NCBI RefSeq assembly: GCF_008080435.1
Contig: NZ_VRKN01000007.1
Location: 62,001-126,000 of the forward strand
Direction: 5' to 3'
Length of the DNA: 64,000 nucleotides
Source of the DNA: Enterobacter asburiae
GTDB taxonomy: Bacteria > Pseudomonadota > Gammaproteobacteria > Enterobacterales > Enterobacteriaceae
In this document: positions 50,252-61,999 of the stretch, one piece after another
Layout: the number at the start of each line of letters is the position of its first letter
How positions within the stretch are numbered: the first letter of the stretch is position 1
Position numbers and translations under genes: made by a program
Notes under the pieces: generated by a model
Told to the model about the DNA's origin: nothing
Seen by the model: the letters and a program-made list of their open reading frames with translations, nothing else
Databases searched by the model: none

Positions 50252-50968
50252 TCAATTTTCTAACGCCGCTTTCTGCGTCGTTACAATGGATTCGATTCCC
50301 CCTCGGGCCAACGCCAGCAGGGAGAGAAGCTCTTCGTGGGTGAACGGCTCGCCTTCTGCCGTGCCCTGCACCTCAATGATGCGACCGTCTTCGGTCATCA
50401 CCACGTTCATGTCGGTCTCGGCGGCGGAATCTTCAACGTATTCCAGATCGCAAAGCGCTTCGCCGTTAACGATACCGACAGAAACCGCCGCAACCATGCC
50501 TTTCATTGGGTTGGTTTTCAGCTTACCGGCCGCAACCAGCTTATTCAGGGCATCCGCCAGCGCCACGCAGGCACCGGTAATCGACGCCGTACGCGTACCG
50601 CCGTCTGCCTGAATCACGTCGCAGTCCAGCGTGATGGTGAATTCGCCAAGGATTTTCAGGTCAACGGCAGCGCGCAGCGCACGCGCGATCAGACGCTGGA
50701 TTTCCATGGTACGGCCACCCTGTTTCCCTTTTGCTGCTTCGCGAGCATTACGGGTGTGGGTCGCGCGCGGAAGCATGCCGTATTCGGCAGTGATCCAGCC
50801 CTGGCCCTGACCTTTCAGGAAGCGCGGAACGCCTTCTTCAATGGAGGCGGTGCACAGAACTTTAGTGTCACCAAACTCAACCAGCACGGAGCCTTCTGCG
50901 TGTTTTGTATAGTTACGGGTCAGGGTGACGGGACGCACCTGATTGGCGCTACGACCTGATGGACGCAT
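50252..50968 (-). CDS. rph: Ribonuclease PH
   Basis: A complete 238-residue phosphorolytic 3'-5' exoribonuclease that trims tRNA precursors. RNase PH signatures are present, including the [18 protein letters not shown] segment, [20 protein letters not shown] and [18 protein letters not shown]. coli K-12 MG1655 carries a frameshift near the end of this gene that lowers pyrE expression; the present copy is full length, so both the enzyme and normal coupling to the pyrE attenuator should work. Divergent from yicC. Confidence 0.97.
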   Translation of the reverse strand: MRPSGRSANQVRPVTLTRNYTKHAEGSVLVEFGDTKVLCTASIEEGVPRFLKGQGQGWITAEYGMLPRATHTRNAREAAKGKQGGRTMEIQRLIARALRAAVDLKILGEFTITLDCDVIQADGGTRTASITGACVALADALNKLVAAGKLKTNPMKGMVAAVSVGIVNGEALCDLEYVEDSAAETDMNVVMTEDGRIIEVQGTAEGEPFTHEELLSLLALARGGIESIVTTQKAALEN

Positions 50969-51093
50969 GATGGATTCTCCGGCTTGAAACGAATGTGGCT
51001 GCGCATTATACGGATAAAGGACGCTTATTCCTATCCTGAGAAGCCCCCGAAAGCTATAATCCCCCCATCTCTCCTTTAAAAACGGGAATGTCT

Positions 51094-51957
51094 ATGATCC
51101 GCAGTATGACCGCCTACGCCCGGCGTGAAATCAAGGGTAGCTGGGGTAGCGCTACATGGGAAATGCGCTCGGTAAACCAGCGTTACCTGGAAACGTATTT
51201 CCGTATGCCGGAGCAGTTCCGCAGCCTTGAGCCTGTCGTACGTGAACGTATCCGTACGCGTCTGACGCGCGGGAAAGTGGAATGTAACCTGCGTTTTGAG
51301 CCTGATGCCAGCGCACAGGGCGAACTCATCCTCAATGAAAAACTGGCGAAACAGCTCGTGAATGCGGCGAACTGGGTCAAAATGCAGAGCGATGAAGGCG
51401 AAATCAACCCGGTTGATATTCTGCGCTGGCCTGGCGTCATGGCCGCCGGTGAGCAGGATCTGGATGCCATTGCCGCTGAAATTCTGGCAGCCCTCGACGG
51501 CACGCTGGACGACTTTATCGTTGCCCGTGAAACCGAAGGCCAGGCGCTGAAAGCGATGATTGAGCAGCGTCTTGAAGGCGTGAGTACCGAAGTAGCCAAA
51601 GTCCGCACCCATATGCCAGAAGTGCTGCAATGGCAGCGCGAGCGCCTGGTCGCCAAACTGGAAGAAGCGGAAGTTCAGCTGGAAAACACCCGTCTGGAAC
51701 AAGAGCTGGTGCTGATGGCGCAGCGCATTGACGTGGCTGAAGAGCTGGACCGTCTGGAAGCGCATGTTAAAGAAACCTACAACATTCTGAAGAAGAAAGA
51801 AGCTGTGGGCCGCCGTCTGGACTTTATGATGCAGGAGTTCAACCGCGAGTCGAACACCCTGGCGTCTAAGTCGATCAATGCAGAAGTGACGAATTCAGCG
51901 ATTGAGTTGAAAGTGCTGATTGAGCAGATGCGCGAGCAGATCCAGAATATCGAGTAA
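51094..51957 (+). CDS. yicC: YicC family endoribonuclease
   Basis: A 287-residue protein, E. coli length, of the YicC/YloC family, recently characterised as an endoribonuclease acting on small RNAs; that is outside knowledge. It begins MIRSMTAYARRE, the strongly conserved N-terminus. A long central coiled coil (about 150-240) is rich in Glu, Arg and Leu, and the conserved C-terminus reads RRLDFMMQEFNRESNTLASK. An ATG six bases upstream (51088) is in frame but lies within the ribosome-binding spacing of ACGGGA. Divergent from rph; a hairpin follows the stop. Confidence 0.94.
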   Translation: MIRSMTAYARREIKGSWGSATWEMRSVNQRYLETYFRMPEQFRSLEPVVRERIRTRLTRGKVECNLRFEPDASAQGELILNEKLAKQLVNAANWVKMQSDEGEINPVDILRWPGVMAAGEQDLDAIAAEILAALDGTLDDFIVARETEGQALKAMIEQRLEGVSTEVAKVRTHMPEVLQWQRERLVAKLEEAEVQLENTRLEQELVLMAQRIDVAEELDRLEAHVKETYNILKKKEAVGRRLDFMMQEFNRESNTLASKSINAEVTNSAIELKVLIEQMREQIQNIE

Positions 51958-51965
51958 TGCCTTTA

Positions 51966-51988
51966 GGGTGGTGTCGACTGCACCACCC
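51966..51988 (+). terminator. Probable terminator after yicC
   Basis: GGGTGGTG-TCGACTG-CACCACCC is a perfect eight-base stem eight bases after the yicC stop, followed by ATTATTATTT, a weak U-rich tail. In E. coli K-12, dinD lies between yicC and yicG; here the 204-base gap holds no gene. Confidence 0.72.
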
Positions 51989-52161
51989 ATTATTATTTCT
52001 AATCCATCTCAACGCCAATTTTCACTTCTTACCGCCTTTCATCAAGCCTGCTCAGCATAACGTGATAAAATTTTATAGGGCAAACTGACTCGCCTTAGAA
52101 AATCTCAATCGTGATCTTACGCACAAATCGCTAACCTCCCCGCGTTCACACCGGAGGGTAT

Positions 52162-52779
52162 ATGCTGCTTCACATCCTTTATTTCATTGGCATCACCGCA
52201 GAAGCCATGACCGGCGCACTTGCCGCCGGACGTCGCCGTATGGACACTTTCGGCGTAATCATTATTGCTACAGCGACCGCACTGGGCGGTGGTTCCGTGC
52301 GCGATATTCTGCTTGGCCATTACCCGCTCGGCTGGGTTAAACACCCTGAGTACGTGATTATCGTGGCGACAGCTGCCGTGTTAACCACCATAGTGGCGCC
52401 CGTTATGCCCCATCTTCGCCGCCTGTTCCTGGTGCTTGATGCGCTGGGGCTGATCGTCTTTTCGATCATCGGTGCGCAAATCGCGCTCGATATGGGGGAA
52501 GGGCCCGCTATCGCCACCATTGCTGCCGTGGTCACGGGCGTATTCGGTGGTGTGCTGCGCGATATGTTCTGCAAACGCATCCCCCTGGTCTTTCAAAAAG
52601 AGCTGTATGCCGGTATCTCCTTCGCCGCAGCGGTGCTTTACATCGCCCTTCAGCATTACGTTTCGAACCATGATGTGGTGGTCATCTCGACGCTGCTGTT
52701 TGGCTTTACGGCCCGCATGCTGGCGCTGCGTCTGAAGCTCGGGCTGCCCGTTTTTCATTACAAACACAGCGCACACTAG
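52162..52779 (+). CDS. yicG: Trimeric intracellular cation channel family protein YicG
   Basis: A 205-residue inner-membrane protein with about seven helices, of the UPF0126/TRIC family. Two similar halves are visible, each with a glycine-rich helix: [20 protein letters not shown] in the first and [20 protein letters not shown] in the second. Prokaryotic TRIC members are K+-permeable channels; the role of YicG is not established. GGAGGG precedes the ATG. Its stop is two bases from the stop of convergent ligB. Confidence 0.93.
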   Translation: MLLHILYFIGITAEAMTGALAAGRRRMDTFGVIIIATATALGGGSVRDILLGHYPLGWVKHPEYVIIVATAAVLTTIVAPVMPHLRRLFLVLDALGLIVFSIIGAQIALDMGEGPAIATIAAVVTGVFGGVLRDMFCKRIPLVFQKELYAGISFAAAVLYIALQHYVSNHDVVVISTLLFGFTARMLALRLKLGLPVFHYKHSAH

Positions 52780-52781
52780 CT

Positions 52782-54518
<1,737 letters not shown>

Positions 54519-54630
54519 TCACAATGCGAGACGCTATCCGGTATTTCTTTTGGTTGCTGAAAACCCCAGATAAAACCTGAAAACGGCACGCAAAATTCAA
54601 TAATCGAGGGGAAAAAGTGTGACAAAGGCT

Positions 54631-54657
54631 ACGTCACACGGCGGTGACGTGTATAAT
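54631..54657 (+). promoter_or_regulatory. gmk promoter region with 7-bp inverted repeat
   Basis: ACGTCAC (54631-54637) and GTGACGT (54644-54650) are perfect inverted arms six bases apart. A consensus -10 TATAAT (54652-54657) follows directly, 46 bases before gmk. The repeat fills the space between the -10 and the expected -35, where no good hexamer is seen, so it could be a regulator site for gmk-rpoZ-spoT. Confidence 0.6.
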
Positions 54658-54685
54658 AAGCCCGTATGTAGGACTTCTTCGTTAA

Positions 54686-55327
<642 letters not shown>

Positions 55328-55381
55328 ACCCACTTTCAGTATCATGCCCAGTCATTTCTTCACCTGTGGAGCATTTTAAGT

Positions 55382-55657
55382 ATGGCACGCGTAACTGTTC
55401 AGGACGCTGTAGAGAAAATTGGTAACCGTTTTGACCTGGTGCTGGTCGCCGCGCGTCGCGCTCGTCAGATGCAGGTAGGCGGTAAAGATCCGCTGGTACC
55501 GGAAGAAAACGATAAAACCACCGTTATTGCACTTCGCGAAATCGAAGAAGGTCTGATCAACAACCAGATCCTCGACGTGCGTGAGCGCCAGGAGCAGCAA
55601 GAGCAGGAAGCCGCAGAACTGCAGGCCGTAACCGCTATTGCTGAAGGTCGTCGTTAA
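55382..55657 (+). CDS. rpoZ: RNA polymerase omega subunit
   Basis: A 91-residue small helical subunit, identical in length to E. coli omega, which latches onto the beta-prime subunit and forms part of a ppGpp site. The conserved [21 protein letters not shown]-terminus carries the site residues. GGAG is present upstream of the ATG. Lies between gmk and spoT, 19 bases before the spoT start. Confidence 0.97.
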
Positions 55658-55676
55658 TTAAACCTGCGGGTCGCCC

Positions 55677-57791
55677 TTGTATCTGTTTGAAAGCCTGAAT
55701 CAACTGATTCAAACCTACCTGCCTGAAGACCAGATTAAGCGTCTTCAGCAGGCGTATCTCGTTGCACGTGACGCTCACGAGGGCCAGACACGTTCAAGCG
55801 GTGAACCCTATATCACGCACCCGGTAGCGGTGGCCTGTATTCTGGCCGAGATGAAACTCGACTACGAAACGCTCATGGCCGCTCTGCTGCACGACGTGAT
55901 CGAAGATACCCCTGCTACTTATCAGGACATGGAACAGCTGTTTGGCAAAAGCGTTGCCGAACTAGTGGAAGGGGTCTCTAAGCTTGATAAGCTGAATTTC
56001 CGCGACAAGAAAGAGGCGCAAGCCGAAAACTTCCGCAAGATGATTATGGCGATGGTGCAGGATATCCGCGTCATTCTCATCAAACTCGCTGACCGTACCC
56101 ACAACATGCGCACGCTGGGCTCACTTCGCCCGGATAAACGTCGCCGCATTGCCCGTGAAACCCTCGAAATCTACAGCCCGCTGGCGCACCGTTTAGGTAT
56201 TCATCACATTAAAACTGAGCTGGAAGAGCTGGGTTTTGAAGCGTTGTACCCGAACCGCTATCGCGTGATTAAAGAGGTGGTGAAAGCCGCACGCGGTAAC
56301 CGTAAAGAGATGATTCAAAAAATCCTCTCTGAAATCGAAGGGCGCTTACAGGAAGCGGGAATCCCGTGCCGCGTCAGCGGTCGCGAGAAACATTTGTACT
56401 CCATCTACTGCAAAATGGTGCTCAAAGAGCAGCGTTTTCACTCGATCATGGATATCTACGCCTTCCGCGTCATTGTTCATGACTCAGACACCTGTTATCG
56501 CGTGCTGGGGCAGATGCACAGCCTCTACAAACCGCGTCCGGGGCGCATGAAAGATTACATCGCCATTCCAAAAGCGAACGGCTATCAATCTTTGCACACC
56601 TCGATGATCGGGCCACACGGCGTGCCTGTTGAGGTGCAGATCCGCACCGAAGACATGGACCAGATGGCAGAGATGGGTGTTGCCGCACACTGGGCGTATA
56701 AAGAGCACGGTGGTGAAAGCAGCACAACCGCACAAATCCGCGCCCAGCGCTGGATGCAAAGCCTGCTGGAGCTTCAGCAGAGTGCGGGTAGCTCGTTCGA
56801 ATTTATCGAAAGCGTGAAATCCGATCTCTTCCCGGATGAGATTTACGTTTTCACCCCAGAAGGTCGCATTGTCGAACTGCCTGCGGGCGCAACACCGGTC
56901 GACTTCGCTTACGCCGTGCATACCGATATCGGGCATGCTTGCGTCGGCGCGCGTGTCGACAGACAGCCTTATCCGCTGTCTCAGCCGCTCTCCAGCGGCC
57001 AGACGGTAGAAATTATTACCGCGCCGGGCGCACGTCCGAACGCGGCCTGGCTGAACTTTGTCGTGAGCTCCAAAGCGCGCGCCAAAATTCGCCAGTTGCT
57101 GAAAAACCTCAAGCGTGATGATTCCGTCAGCCTGGGGCGTCGTCTGCTCAACCACGCGTTGGGCGGCAGCCGTAAGCTGGCTGAAATTCCGCAGGAGAAC
57201 GTCCAGCGTGAGCTGGAGCGCATGAAGCTCGCGTCGCTTGATGACCTGCTGGCAGAGATTGGCCTCGGCAACGCCATGAGCGTGGTGGTGGCGAAGAATC
57301 TGCAGCAAGGCGACACGACAGCGGTGCCGGCAACCACGCAAAGCCACGGACACCTGCCGATTAAAGGCGCGGACGGGGTGCTGATCACCTTCGCAAAATG
57401 CTGTCGTCCAATTCCTGGCGACCCGATTATTGCGCACGTCAGCCCGGGTAAAGGGCTGGTTATTCACCACGAATCCTGTCGTAACATCCGCGGCTACCAG
57501 AAAGAAGCCGAGAAGTTTATGGCGGTCGAGTGGGATAAAGAGACCGCGCAGGAATTTATCACCGAAATTAAGGTGGATATGTTCAACCACCAGGGTGCCC
57601 TGGCGAACCTGACGGCAGCGATCAACACGGCCTCGTCCAACATTCAGAGTCTGAATACGGAAGAGAAAGATGGCCGCGTGTATAGCGCCTTTATTCGTCT
57701 GACCGCCCGCGACCGCGTGCATCTGGCGAATATTATGCGCAAGATCCGCGTCATGCCGGACGTGATTAAAGTCACCCGAAACCGAAACTAG
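55677..57791 (+). CDS. spoT: Bifunctional (p)ppGpp synthase/hydrolase SpoT
   Basis: A 704-residue regulator of the stringent response (E. coli 702). The N-terminal HD hydrolase domain is intact (HPVAVACILAEM, LLHDVIEDT near residues 70-78, KLADRTHNMRTL). The synthetase domain follows (about 200-340), then TGS (FTPEGRIVELPAGATPVDFAYAVH) and a C-terminal ACT domain. The start is TTG at 55677, as in E. coli. A two-residue difference from E. coli is a longer linker (about residues 550-560, TTAVPATTQ). In the gmk-rpoZ-spoT-trmH-recG operon. Confidence 0.97.
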   Translation: MYLFESLNQLIQTYLPEDQIKRLQQAYLVARDAHEGQTRSSGEPYITHPVAVACILAEMKLDYETLMAALLHDVIEDTPATYQDMEQLFGKSVAELVEGVSKLDKLNFRDKKEAQAENFRKMIMAMVQDIRVILIKLADRTHNMRTLGSLRPDKRRRIARETLEIYSPLAHRLGIHHIKTELEELGFEALYPNRYRVIKEVVKAARGNRKEMIQKILSEIEGRLQEAGIPCRVSGREKHLYSIYCKMVLKEQRFHSIMDIYAFRVIVHDSDTCYRVLGQMHSLYKPRPGRMKDYIAIPKANGYQSLHTSMIGPHGVPVEVQIRTEDMDQMAEMGVAAHWAYKEHGGESSTTAQIRAQRWMQSLLELQQSAGSSFEFIESVKSDLFPDEIYVFTPEGRIVELPAGATPVDFAYAVHTDIGHACVGARVDRQPYPLSQPLSSGQTVEIITAPGARPNAAWLNFVVSSKARAKIRQLLKNLKRDDSVSLGRRLLNHALGGSRKLAEIPQENVQRELERMKLASLDDLLAEIGLGNAMSVVVAKNLQQGDTTAVPATTQSHGHLPIKGADGVLITFAKCCRPIPGDPIIAHVSPGKGLVIHHESCRNIRGYQKEAEKFMAVEWDKETAQEFITEIKVDMFNHQGALANLTAAINTASSNIQSLNTEEKDGRVYSAFIRLTARDRVHLANIMRKIRVMPDVIKVTRNRN

Positions 57792-57795
57792 GTTT

Positions 57796-58485
57796 ATGAA
57801 TTCACAACGTTATGCACGTATCTGCGAAATGCTCGCCAGGCGTCAGCCTGACCTGACGGTCTGCATGGAGCAGGTGCATAAACCTCATAACGTTTCTGCC
57901 ATCGTCCGGACCGCAGACGCCGTCGGTGTGCATGAAGTGCACGCCGTCTGGCCGGATGGCCGTATGCGAAATACGGTCTCGGCGGCGGCAGGCAGCAACA
58001 GCTGGGTGTCTGTCAAAAATCATCACACCATTGGCGAAGCCGTATCGCACCTGAAAGGGCGTGGGATGCAGATCCTTGCCACTAACCTGTCCGCTAAAGC
58101 CGTAGATTTCCGCGAGATCGACTACACCCGTCCGACCTGCATTTTGATGGGTCAGGAGAAAACCGGGATCTCCCGGGAAGCACTGGATCTGGCGGATAGG
58201 GACATCATCATTCCGATGATCGGCATGGTCCAGTCTCTCAACGTCTCCGTGGCGTCCGCGCTCATTCTGTATGAAGCGCAGCGTCAGCGTCAAAACGCCG
58301 GGATGTATGAGCGCAGCAACAGCATGCTGCCGGAAGATGAACAGCAGCGCCTGCTGTTTGAAGGTGGTTATCCGGTGCTGGCTCGCGTTGCGAAGCAGAA
58401 AAAATTGCCTTACCCCCACGTCAACGCGCAGGGCGAAATTGAAGCCGATGCCGAGTGGTGGGCCACCATGCAGTACGCCGGGTAA
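57796..58485 (+). CDS. trmH: tRNA (guanosine-18-2'-O)-methyltransferase TrmH
   Basis: A 229-residue SPOUT methyltransferase, same length as in E. coli, that methylates the ribose of G18 in the tRNA D-loop. The SAM-binding trefoil knot is visible in NVSAIVRTADAVGVHEVH, ILMGQEKTGIS and IPMIGMVQSLNVSVASAL, with catalytic Arg in the first segment. Four bases after spoT and three bases before recG. Confidence 0.97.
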   Translation: MNSQRYARICEMLARRQPDLTVCMEQVHKPHNVSAIVRTADAVGVHEVHAVWPDGRMRNTVSAAAGSNSWVSVKNHHTIGEAVSHLKGRGMQILATNLSAKAVDFREIDYTRPTCILMGQEKTGISREALDLADRDIIIPMIGMVQSLNVSVASALILYEAQRQRQNAGMYERSNSMLPEDEQQRLLFEGGYPVLARVAKQKKLPYPHVNAQGEIEADAEWWATMQYAG

Positions 58486-58488
58486 GCG

Positions 58489-60570
58489 ATGAAAGGCCGC
58501 CTGCTGGATGCCATCCCGCTCAACAGCCTGACGGGCGTGGGCGCGGCGCAAAGCAATAAGCTGGCAAAAATTGGCCTGCACACCGTGCAGGATCTCCTGC
58601 TTCACCTCCCCCTGCGTTACGAAGACCGCACTCAGCTCTATAAGATTAGCGATCTCCTTCCCGCCATTTACGCCACCGTTGAAGGCGAAGTCCTGAACTG
58701 CAACATCACCTTCGGCGGACGCCGGATGATGACCTGTCAGATCAGCGACGGCACCGGTATTCTCACGATGCGTTTTTTCAACTTCAGCGCGGCGATGAAA
58801 AACAGCCTGGCAACGGGCCGCAGAGTGCTGGCCTATGGCGAAGCCAAACGCGGGAAATACGGCGCAGAGATGATCCACCCGGAGTACCGCGTGCAGGGCG
58901 ATCTCAGCACGCCGGAACTGCAGGAGACGCTCACCCCGGTTTACCCGACGACGGAAGGCATCAAGCAGGCGACGCTGCGTAAGCTCACTGACCAGGCGCT
59001 GGAGCTGCTGGATACCTGCGCCATTACCGAGCTGCTGCCACCCGAGCTGGCTCAAGGCATGATGAGCCTGCCCGAAGCGCTGCGTACCCTGCACCGCCCG
59101 CCGCCAACGCTGCAGCTTAGCGATTTGGAAAGCGGCAAACACCCCGCCCAACGGCGTCTTATCCTTGAGGAATTACTGGCCCATAACCTGAGCATGCTGG
59201 CGCTTCGCGCGGGCGCGCAGCGTTTCCACGCCCAGCCCTTAAGCCCGCGTGATGAGCTCAAAGATAAGCTGCTGGCCTCGCTGCCGTTTAAACCCACCGG
59301 TGCACAGGCGCGCGTCACCGCAGAGATAGAACGCGACATGGCGCTCGACGTGCCGATGATGCGCCTGGTGCAGGGCGACGTGGGCTCCGGTAAAACGCTG
59401 GTTGCCGCCCTGGCGGCCCTGCGCGCGATTGCCCACGGTAAACAGGTCGCGCTAATGGCGCCGACCGAGCTGCTGGCTGAACAGCACGCCAACAATTTCC
59501 GCGCCTGGTTCGCACCGCTGGGGATTGAAGTGGGCTGGCTTGCCGGGAAGCAAAAAGGCAAAGCACGCCTTGCGCAACAGGAGGCTATTGCCAGCGGGCA
59601 GGTGCAGATGATTGTCGGCACGCACGCCATCTTCCAGGAGCAGGTGCAGTTTAACGGTCTTGCGCTGGTGATTATCGACGAGCAGCACCGCTTCGGTGTG
59701 CATCAGCGTCTGGCGCTGTGGGAAAAAGGGCTGCAGCAGGGCTTCCATCCGCATCAGCTGATCATGACCGCCACGCCGATCCCCCGCACCCTGGCGATGA
59801 CCGCCTACGCCGATCTGGATACCTCCACCATCGACGAACTGCCGCCGGGCCGTACGCCGGTCACAACGGTCGCCATTCCTGACACGCGCCGCAGCGATAT
59901 CATCGACCGCGTACGCAACGCCTGTACGCACGAAGGGCGTCAGGCCTACTGGGTCTGTACGCTGATCGAAGAGTCTGAACTGCTGGAAGCGCAGGCTGCC
60001 GAAGCAACGTGGGAAGAGCTTAAGCTGGCGCTGCCGGAGCTGAACGTGGGTCTGGTTCACGGACGCATGAAGCCCGCCGAAAAACAGGCGGTGATGCAGT
60101 CGTTCAAACAGGGTGATTTGCATCTGCTGATCGCCACCACGGTGATCGAAGTCGGCGTGGACGTTCCGAATTCCAGCCTGATGATCATCGAAAACCCGGA
60201 ACGTCTCGGCCTTGCCCAGCTCCACCAGCTACGCGGGCGCGTTGGCCGTGGCGCGGTAGCGTCCCACTGCGTACTGCTCTACAAAGCCCCGCTCTCAAAA
60301 ACCGCCCAGATGCGTCTGCAGGTGCTGCGCGACAGCAACGACGGTTTTGTGATTGCGCAAAAAGACCTGGAGATCCGCGGCCCGGGTGAACTGCTGGGCA
60401 CGCGTCAGACGGGGAACGCCGAATTCAAAGTGGCGGATTTGCTGCGCGATCAGGCTATGATCCCCGAAGTTCAGCGCCTGGCCCGCCATATTCATGAACG
60501 CTACCCCGAACAGGCGGCAGCGTTAATTGAGCGCTGGATGCCGGAAACCGAACGCTACTCCAACGCCTGA
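58489..60570 (+). CDS. recG: ATP-dependent DNA helicase RecG
   Basis: A 693-residue branch-migration helicase, E. coli length, that processes stalled forks and R-loops. The N-terminal wedge/OB domain (about 60-155) includes FGGRRMMTCQISDGTGI. Walker A is GDVGSGKT near residue 296, the DExH box is DEQHRFG, motif III is TATPIPRTL, and the C-terminal helicase domain has the TRG motif ending RQTGNAEFKVADL. The ATG is three bases after the trmH stop. The stop is two bases from that of convergent gltS. Confidence 0.97.
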   Translation: MKGRLLDAIPLNSLTGVGAAQSNKLAKIGLHTVQDLLLHLPLRYEDRTQLYKISDLLPAIYATVEGEVLNCNITFGGRRMMTCQISDGTGILTMRFFNFSAAMKNSLATGRRVLAYGEAKRGKYGAEMIHPEYRVQGDLSTPELQETLTPVYPTTEGIKQATLRKLTDQALELLDTCAITELLPPELAQGMMSLPEALRTLHRPPPTLQLSDLESGKHPAQRRLILEELLAHNLSMLALRAGAQRFHAQPLSPRDELKDKLLASLPFKPTGAQARVTAEIERDMALDVPMMRLVQGDVGSGKTLVAALAALRAIAHGKQVALMAPTELLAEQHANNFRAWFAPLGIEVGWLAGKQKGKARLAQQEAIASGQVQMIVGTHAIFQEQVQFNGLALVIIDEQHRFGVHQRLALWEKGLQQGFHPHQLIMTATPIPRTLAMTAYADLDTSTIDELPPGRTPVTTVAIPDTRRSDIIDRVRNACTHEGRQAYWVCTLIEESELLEAQAAEATWEELKLALPELNVGLVHGRMKPAEKQAVMQSFKQGDLHLLIATTVIEVGVDVPNSSLMIIENPERLGLAQLHQLRGRVGRGAVASHCVLLYKAPLSKTAQMRLQVLRDSNDGFVIAQKDLEIRGPGELLGTRQTGNAEFKVADLLRDQAMIPEVQRLARHIHERYPEQAAALIERWMPETERYSNA

Positions 60571-60572
60571 TC

Positions 60573-61775
60573 TCAGGCAAACATCGGCAGCATCAGGTAC
60601 AGCTTAATCACCAGCGCGTTGACGATATCAATAAAGAACGCCCCGACCATCGGGACCACCAGAAACGCCATGTGTGATGGTCCGAATCGTTCAGTGATCG
60701 CCTGCATGTTGGCGATAGCCGTTGGGGTAGCCCCAAGGCCAAACCCGCAGTGACCCGCCGCCAGAACCGCCGCATCGTAGTTTTTCCCCATCATGCGCCA
60801 GGTGACAAAGATGGCGTACAGCGCCATAAACAGCGCCTGCACCGCCAGTATCGCCACCATCGGCAGCGCCAGCGAGGCCAGTTCCCACAGCTTGAGGCTC
60901 ATCAGCGCCATCGCCAGGAACAGCGACAGGCAGACGTTGCCGAGCACCGATACCGCCCGTTCAAACACGCGGTAGAAGCCCATTAGCGCCAGACCGTTGC
61001 TCAGGATCACCCCAATAAACAGCACGCAGACAAAGGTCGGGAGTTCAAACGCTGAGCCCGCCAGCCATTGCGCAACCACTTTACCCACGGTCAGGCAGAT
61101 GGCGATCATCGCGATGGTTTCAATCAGCACCAGCGAGGTAATACTACGCCCAACGTCCGGCTTTTCGAATGCCGTCGGCACCAGCTCATCGTCAGGCCTG
61201 CCGTTCGGCGTGGTGGAGTGCTTAACCAGATACCGCGCCACCGGACCGCCAATCAGGCCACCCAGCACCAGACCAAAGGTCGCACAGGCCATCGCTACTT
61301 CCGTTGCGTTTTCAAAGCCATAGCGCTCGATAAACAGCTTGCTCCACGCCGCGCCGGTACCGTGACCGCCCGAAAGGGTAATTGACCCCGCCAGCAGCCC
61401 CATCAGCGGATCCAGCCCCAGCAGCGTCGCCATCCCGATGCCAATAGCGTTTTGCATCAGCAGCAGCCCCACCACCACAATCAGGAACACGCCGAGCACT
61501 TTACCGCCCGCTCGCAGGCTCGCCAGATTGGCGTTCAGGCCGATAGTGGCAAAGAAGGCCAGCATCAGCGGGTCTTTCAGGGACATATCAAAATCAATTT
61601 CCCAGCCCATGCTTTTTTTCAGTATCAGCAGGGCCAGCGCCACCAGCAGGCCACCGGCGACAGGTTCAGGAATGGTGTATTTCTTCAGAAGGGAAACGCT
61701 ATGTACCAGCTTACGGCCAAGCAGTAGGACCAGCGTTGCGGCAACAAGTGTCGACAACGTATCGAGATGAATCAT
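60573..61775 (-). CDS. gltS: Sodium/glutamate symporter GltS
   Basis: A 400-residue inner-membrane Na+/glutamate symporter (E. coli 401) with about ten membrane helices in two inverted halves. The two re-entrant-loop signatures are LSGGHGTGAAWSKLF (first half) and AAGHCGFGLGATPTAIANMQ (second half), which form the glutamate and sodium sites. The frame extends 54 codons upstream, but the ATG at 61775 with GGAG (minus strand) matches the family start MIHLDTLSTLVAATL. Divergent from xanP. Confidence 0.96.
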   Translation of the reverse strand: MIHLDTLSTLVAATLVLLLGRKLVHSVSLLKKYTIPEPVAGGLLVALALLILKKSMGWEIDFDMSLKDPLMLAFFATIGLNANLASLRAGGKVLGVFLIVVVGLLLMQNAIGIGMATLLGLDPLMGLLAGSITLSGGHGTGAAWSKLFIERYGFENATEVAMACATFGLVLGGLIGGPVARYLVKHSTTPNGRPDDELVPTAFEKPDVGRSITSLVLIETIAMIAICLTVGKVVAQWLAGSAFELPTFVCVLFIGVILSNGLALMGFYRVFERAVSVLGNVCLSLFLAMALMSLKLWELASLALPMVAILAVQALFMALYAIFVTWRMMGKNYDAAVLAAGHCGFGLGATPTAIANMQAITERFGPSHMAFLVVPMVGAFFIDIVNALVIKLYLMLPMFA

Positions 61776-61933
61776 AGAAGGCTCCTGTTTTGCGCGTGTT
61801 CCATACACACGCGGCGTTATCCTGGGCCGGTTTGCGCTCGTCATGAGCCCCGGCGCGAAAAGTGTAATTTTTTTTCCCGATGGGGTGTAGAAAACCTGCT
61901 CGCAGCGGCAGATTTTATTCCCTTTTTTTGCTG

Positions 61934-61969
61934 GCAATCGTTTGCTTTTACCAGGTGGTCAGATAAAAT
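61934..61969 (+). promoter_or_regulatory. xanP promoter with PurR-like box
   Basis: GCAATCGTTTGC (61934-61945) differs by one base from the PurR core GCAAACGTTTGC. It overlaps the probable -35 region (TTGCTT, 61942-61947); TAAAAT (61964-61969) is the likely -10. The placement over the -35 suits repression of a purine permease by PurR with hypoxanthine or guanine. Confidence 0.6.
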
Positions 61970-61999
61970 GCCCGCTTTTCCACCGTGGGATTGCCGCCG

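Noticed and set aside
56484-59151. Long antisense frames over spoT, trmH and recG
   Set aside because: They overlie conserved genes and give low-complexity basic proteins typical of reverse-frame shadows.
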